DNA from: Cucumibacter marinus DSM 18995
GTDB taxonomy: Bacteria > Pseudomonadota > Alphaproteobacteria > Rhizobiales > Devosiaceae
Reading direction: 5' to 3'
NCBI RefSeq assembly: GCF_000429865.1
Contig: NZ_AUCR01000001.1
Span: 1 to 64,000, forward strand
Length of the DNA stretch: 64,000 nucleotides
The notes beneath the pieces were generated by a model. That model did no database searches. It was not told the DNA's origin and was given only the letters and a program-made list of their open reading frames with translations. Shown one piece after another: positions 61,320 through 64,000 of the stretch (position 1 is its first letter; the number at the start of each line of letters is the position of its first letter). Position numbers and translations under genes: made by a program.

Positions 61320-61607
61320 ATGTCGGTTGACGCCGATACCGTGCGCCGCATCGGGCGGCTCGCTCGAATTCGCATCGAGGAAAACGATGTCGAAGCTCTC
61401 AAAGGCGAACTGAACACTATTCTGGGTTTCGTCGAACAGCTCAACGAAGTCGATATCGACGGCGTCGAGCCCATGACGTCGGTGACCCCGATGCAGTTGA
61501 GGCGACGGGAGGACAAGGTGACCGCTGGCGGTCACCCGGAGCGGATCGTCTCCAATGCACCTGAAAGCGAAGACAATTTCTTTGTCGTTCCCAAGGTCGT
61601 GGAGTAA
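61320..61607 (+). CDS. gatC: Asp/Glu-tRNA(Asn/Gln) amidotransferase subunit C
   Basis: 95 residues from the ATG at 61320. [20 protein letters not shown] and [20 protein letters not shown] then PMTSVTP are the GatC motifs; GatC threads between GatA and GatB. It is part of the GatCAB complex that amidates Glu-tRNA(Gln) or Asp-tRNA(Asn). gatA follows after one inserted gene; gatB is outside the window. Confidence 0.96.
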   Translation: MSVDADTVRRIGRLARIRIEENDVEALKGELNTILGFVEQLNEVDIDGVEPMTSVTPMQLRRREDKVTAGGHPERIVSNAPESEDNFFVVPKVVE

Positions 61608-61613
61608 CCCCTG

Positions 61614-62078
61614 ATGGCCATCAAGATTGCGGTGGAGACGCCGCTGCAGGACGAAGTGCGGGACATGGTCGCCGCGCTCAACGATTATCTTCGTCCGCTT
61701 TCCCCCATTGAATTCCAGTTCCAGATGACGGCCGAGGAAATGGCCGGTCCCGGCACCATCGTCTTTGTCGCGCGCGACGAAACCGGTGAAGCGGTCGGCA
61801 TGGGCTCGCTCAAGATCCACGATCATGGTCTGGGTGAAGTGAAGCGCATGTATACGCACGAATCGGCCCGTGGCCGCCGCGTGGGCGCTCAACTCGTTGA
61901 GCGGATCATCCTGGAAGCCCGCAACAAGCGCCTTTCCCGTCTCGTGCTTGAGACCGGTGTCGGCGAAGGGTTCGAACCGGCGCATCGGCTTTATGCCCGG
62001 CGCGGCTTCTCTCTGTGCGGCCCGGTACTCGATTATCCGGACAGCGGCTACTCGACCTTCTTCGAAATGGCGATTTGA
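61614..62078 (+). CDS. GNAT-family N-acetyltransferase
   Basis: 154 residues. The acetyl-CoA site is in MYTHESARGRRVGAQLVERI (R/Q-x-x-G-x-G/A), preceded by a strand ending FVARDETGEAVGMGSLKI and followed by LVLETGVGEGFEPAHRLYAR. It lies six bases after gatC and 23 bases before gatA, so all three are one operon. The substrate is unknown. Confidence 0.88.
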   Translation: MAIKIAVETPLQDEVRDMVAALNDYLRPLSPIEFQFQMTAEEMAGPGTIVFVARDETGEAVGMGSLKIHDHGLGEVKRMYTHESARGRRVGAQLVERIILEARNKRLSRLVLETGVGEGFEPAHRLYARRGFSLCGPVLDYPDSGYSTFFEMAI

Positions 62079-62101
62079 ACGACTAAAGCAGGATCTCAGC
62101 C

Positions 62102-63583
62102 TTGAGCGATCTGACAAAACTCACCCTCGCCGACACCCGCAAGGGCCTTGCCAACAAGGAGTTCACCTCCGTGGAGGTGACCGAGGCTTATCTTGGCGCC
62201 ATCGAGCAAGCGAAGTCGCTCAACGCCTATGTGTCCGTCACGGGCGACAGGGCGGTCGAGATGGCCAAGGCAAGCGACGAAAAGCTGGCCAAGGGTGAGG
62301 GCGGGTCGCTTGAAGGTGTGCCGCTCGGCATTAAGGACCTCTTCGCCACCAAGGGCGCGCACACCCAGGCGGCGAGCCACATCCTCGACGGCTTCAAGCC
62401 TGAATATGAATCGACCGTCACTTCGAATTTGTGGCGGGACGGCGCGGTGATGTTGGGCAAGCTCAACATGGACGAGTTTGCCATGGGCTCGTCCAACGAG
62501 ACCTCCTATTACGGGCCGGTCATCAATCCTTATCGTGCCAAGGGCAGCAACAAGGATCTGGTGCCGGGCGGCTCCTCGGGCGGCTCTGCATCCGCCGTAT
62601 CGGCGTGGTTGTGTGCCGGTGCGACGGCCACCGATACGGGCGGGTCGATCCGCCAGCCGGCGGCGTTCACCGGCACGGTCGGCATCAAGCCGACCTATGG
62701 CCGTTGTTCGCGCTGGGGCATCGTCGCCTTTGCGTCTTCGCTCGATCAGGCTGGACCGATCACCCGAACGGTCGAAGATTCCGCCTTGATGCTGAATTCG
62801 ATGGCCGGGTTCGACACCATGGATTCGACCAGCGCTGATATCGCGGTGCCGGATTTCGCAGCCGCGGTCGAACGCGGCGTGAAGGGGCTCACCATCGGTG
62901 TGCCCAAGGAATACCGCATGGACGGCATGCCCGATGAAATCGAGAAGTTGTGGGCCGATGGTCTCGAATGGCTGAAGGCGGAAGGCGCACAAGTGCGCGA
63001 CATATCCCTGCCGCACACCAAATATGCCCTGCCGGCCTACTATATTGTGGCGCCGGCGGAAGCCTCTTCGAACCTGGCGCGCTATGATGGCGTCAAATAC
63101 GGTCTGCGTGAATCGGGCCGGGACATCACCGAGATGTATGAAAACACCCGCGCCTCCGGTTTTGGCCGTGAGGTGAAGCGTCGGGTGATGATCGGCACTT
63201 ACGTGCTTTCGGCCGGCTATTACGATGCCTATTACAAGCGGGCCCAGAAGGTGCGTACGCTGATCAAGCAGGACTTCGAGAAGGTGTTCGCCGACGGGAT
63301 CGACGCGATCCTGACCCCGGCCACGCCTTCGGCGGCCTTTGGCGTCAACGATCAGGACATGGCTGCGGATCCGGTGAAGATGTACCTGAATGACATCTTC
63401 ACGGTGACGGTCAACATGGCCGGTCTGCCGGGCATTGCGGTGCCGGCCGGGCAGGACAGCGCCGGTCTACCCCTTGGTCTGCAGGTGATCGGCAAACCCT
63501 TCGACGAGGAAACGCTGTTTGCTGCCGGCCGCGTGATCGAAAAATCGCGCGGCATGGATTTCGCGCCCGAGCGCTGGTGGTAG
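62102..63583 (+). CDS. gatA: Asp/Glu-tRNA(Asn/Gln) amidotransferase subunit A
   Basis: 493 residues from a TTG ([16 protein letters not shown]). The amidase Ser-cisSer-Lys triad is carried by [14 protein letters not shown] (Lys) and [20 protein letters not shown] (cis-Ser and Ser). GatA releases ammonia from glutamine and channels it to GatB. It is the last gene of the gatC-GNAT-gatA operon and is followed by a terminator. Confidence 0.97.
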   Translation: MSDLTKLTLADTRKGLANKEFTSVEVTEAYLGAIEQAKSLNAYVSVTGDRAVEMAKASDEKLAKGEGGSLEGVPLGIKDLFATKGAHTQAASHILDGFKPEYESTVTSNLWRDGAVMLGKLNMDEFAMGSSNETSYYGPVINPYRAKGSNKDLVPGGSSGGSASAVSAWLCAGATATDTGGSIRQPAAFTGTVGIKPTYGRCSRWGIVAFASSLDQAGPITRTVEDSALMLNSMAGFDTMDSTSADIAVPDFAAAVERGVKGLTIGVPKEYRMDGMPDEIEKLWADGLEWLKAEGAQVRDISLPHTKYALPAYYIVAPAEASSNLARYDGVKYGLRESGRDITEMYENTRASGFGREVKRRVMIGTYVLSAGYYDAYYKRAQKVRTLIKQDFEKVFADGIDAILTPATPSAAFGVNDQDMAADPVKMYLNDIFTVTVNMAGLPGIAVPAGQDSAGLPLGLQVIGKPFDEETLFAAGRVIEKSRGMDFAPERWW

Positions 63584-63608
63584 GTACCGCCACACGCTGC
63601 AGAAATTG

Positions 63609-63636
63609 AGGCCCGGCACCACGCCGGGCCTTTTTC
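63609..63636 (+). terminator. Rho-independent terminator of gatA
   Basis: AGGCCCGGC and GCCGGGCCT arms enclose ACCAC, followed by a T run broken by one C (TTTTTCTTT). It lies 25 bases after the gatA stop. Confidence 0.9.
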
Positions 63637-63676
63637 TTTGGTGGTCAAGGTATCGGGCAGTCATGGTATCAGACAG

Positions 63677-63928
63677 TCATGCGCGCTGGCCCTGGAGGGC
63701 CTCGATACCCTCGCGGGTGATGCGATAAGCCCCGCCATTGCGGGACCGGATGAACCGGTTCGCGCGCAGTTTTCTGAAGATCTCGAACGTGCAGTCGGAG
63801 AGGAACCAGCCTTCCCGGGTGATGCAGTCGAGGTGTTCGATGCGGCCGTTCTCATCCTTTTCAATGAGGATACGGCCGCCAATGGCGAGGGCCTGGAGCA
63901 CCCGCCTTTCGCGTTTTGAGATGTTCAT
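63677..63928 (-). CDS. YjhX-family (UPF0386) protein, putative toxin
   Basis: 83 residues from the ATG at 63928. MNISKRERRVLQALAIGG, then DENGRIEHLDCITREGWFL, DCTFEIFRKLRANRFI and GGAYRITREGIEAL line up with E. coli YjhX over the whole length. YjhX is listed as a toxin paired with antitoxin YjhQ (a GNAT protein); no partner is adjacent here, although 71 bases of its upstream side are cut by the window edge. Confidence 0.85.
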   Translation of the reverse strand: MNISKRERRVLQALAIGGRILIEKDENGRIEHLDCITREGWFLSDCTFEIFRKLRANRFIRSRNGGAYRITREGIEALQGQRA

Positions 63929-64000
63929 TGCTGAAGGGTTTCGCCCTTTGTGGACGAGGGCACATGGAGATTGCCGCACGTCCGGATATCACGAGCCGCC

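Overview
The window is a GC-rich chromosomal segment from an alphaproteobacterium, most likely Hyphomicrobiales (Rhizobiales) and probably close to the Devosia/Pelagibacterium group. The reasons are the tuf-S10-spc-alpha ribosomal arrangement, MipZ and a divK-pleD pair, an ATP12-type F1 assembly chaperone, DUF1489 and DUF3572 proteins, a DinB with the rhizobial-type cysteine-rich N-terminus, and the rpmG-DUF983-rnr-topA-dprA-plsY-pyrC-pyrB block. This placement comes from reading the sequence and gene order, not from a database search.

Layout. 1-14303: the 3' end of tuf, then one long + strand ribosomal array (rpsJ to rplQ) with secY, adk and rpoA, closed by a strong terminator. 14304-14827: a repeat-filled gap. 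14828-21750: a minus-strand PLP decarboxylase of the ornithine/lysine type, then a + strand run of a periplasmic HtrA protease, rarA, crcB, a pseudouridine synthase, a HAD phosphatase and ATP12. 21729-26270: a minus-strand block with the folate genes (folP-folB-folK), rimO, a DUF4282 membrane protein with a histone-like tail, and lipB. 26368-29552: a lone SpoA-domain protein, tRNA-Leu(GAG), a small ABM-fold/membrane pair, and a divergent HxlR regulator/NAD(P)-binding protein pair. 29566-32377: a translationally coupled trio (ketoacyl synthase III-like, epimerase, metallo-hydrolase). 32571-37020: mgtE, a 33-residue membrane peptide, a GST, a DUF1489 protein, mipZ and a HIT protein. 37021-38282: a 1.3 kb stretch with no gene, packed with hairpin repeats and ending in a truncated gene fragment. 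38703-43873: clpS-clpA, a penicillin-binding DD-carboxypeptidase with a SPOR domain, and a small orphan. 43888-47892: a minus-strand DUF3572-dinB-ridA-gdpD-FemAB-like run. 47994-49791: divK-pleD. 50185-60585: the large minus-strand rpmG-to-pyrB block and ruvX. 60684-64000: a degenerate metallo-hydrolase-like protein, gatC, a GNAT protein, gatA and a YjhX-like protein.

Most of the window is conserved housekeeping: translation, protein export and quality control, pyrimidine and folate synthesis, DNA topology and repair, and cell-cycle control (MipZ, DivK and PleD all lie within 14 kb). The least explained content is in the intergenic DNA. Hairpins with unrelated but perfectly complementary arms and a constant CC-RGY-GG apex recur at a nearly fixed distance from a conserved AGAGCTRYGCTCGA block. 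Other points of interest are a dihydroorotase homologue that has lost its metal ligands, the ketoacyl-synthase trio, the lone SpoA domain and the membrane protein with an H1-like tail. No insertion sequence, prophage, integrase or CRISPR array was seen.
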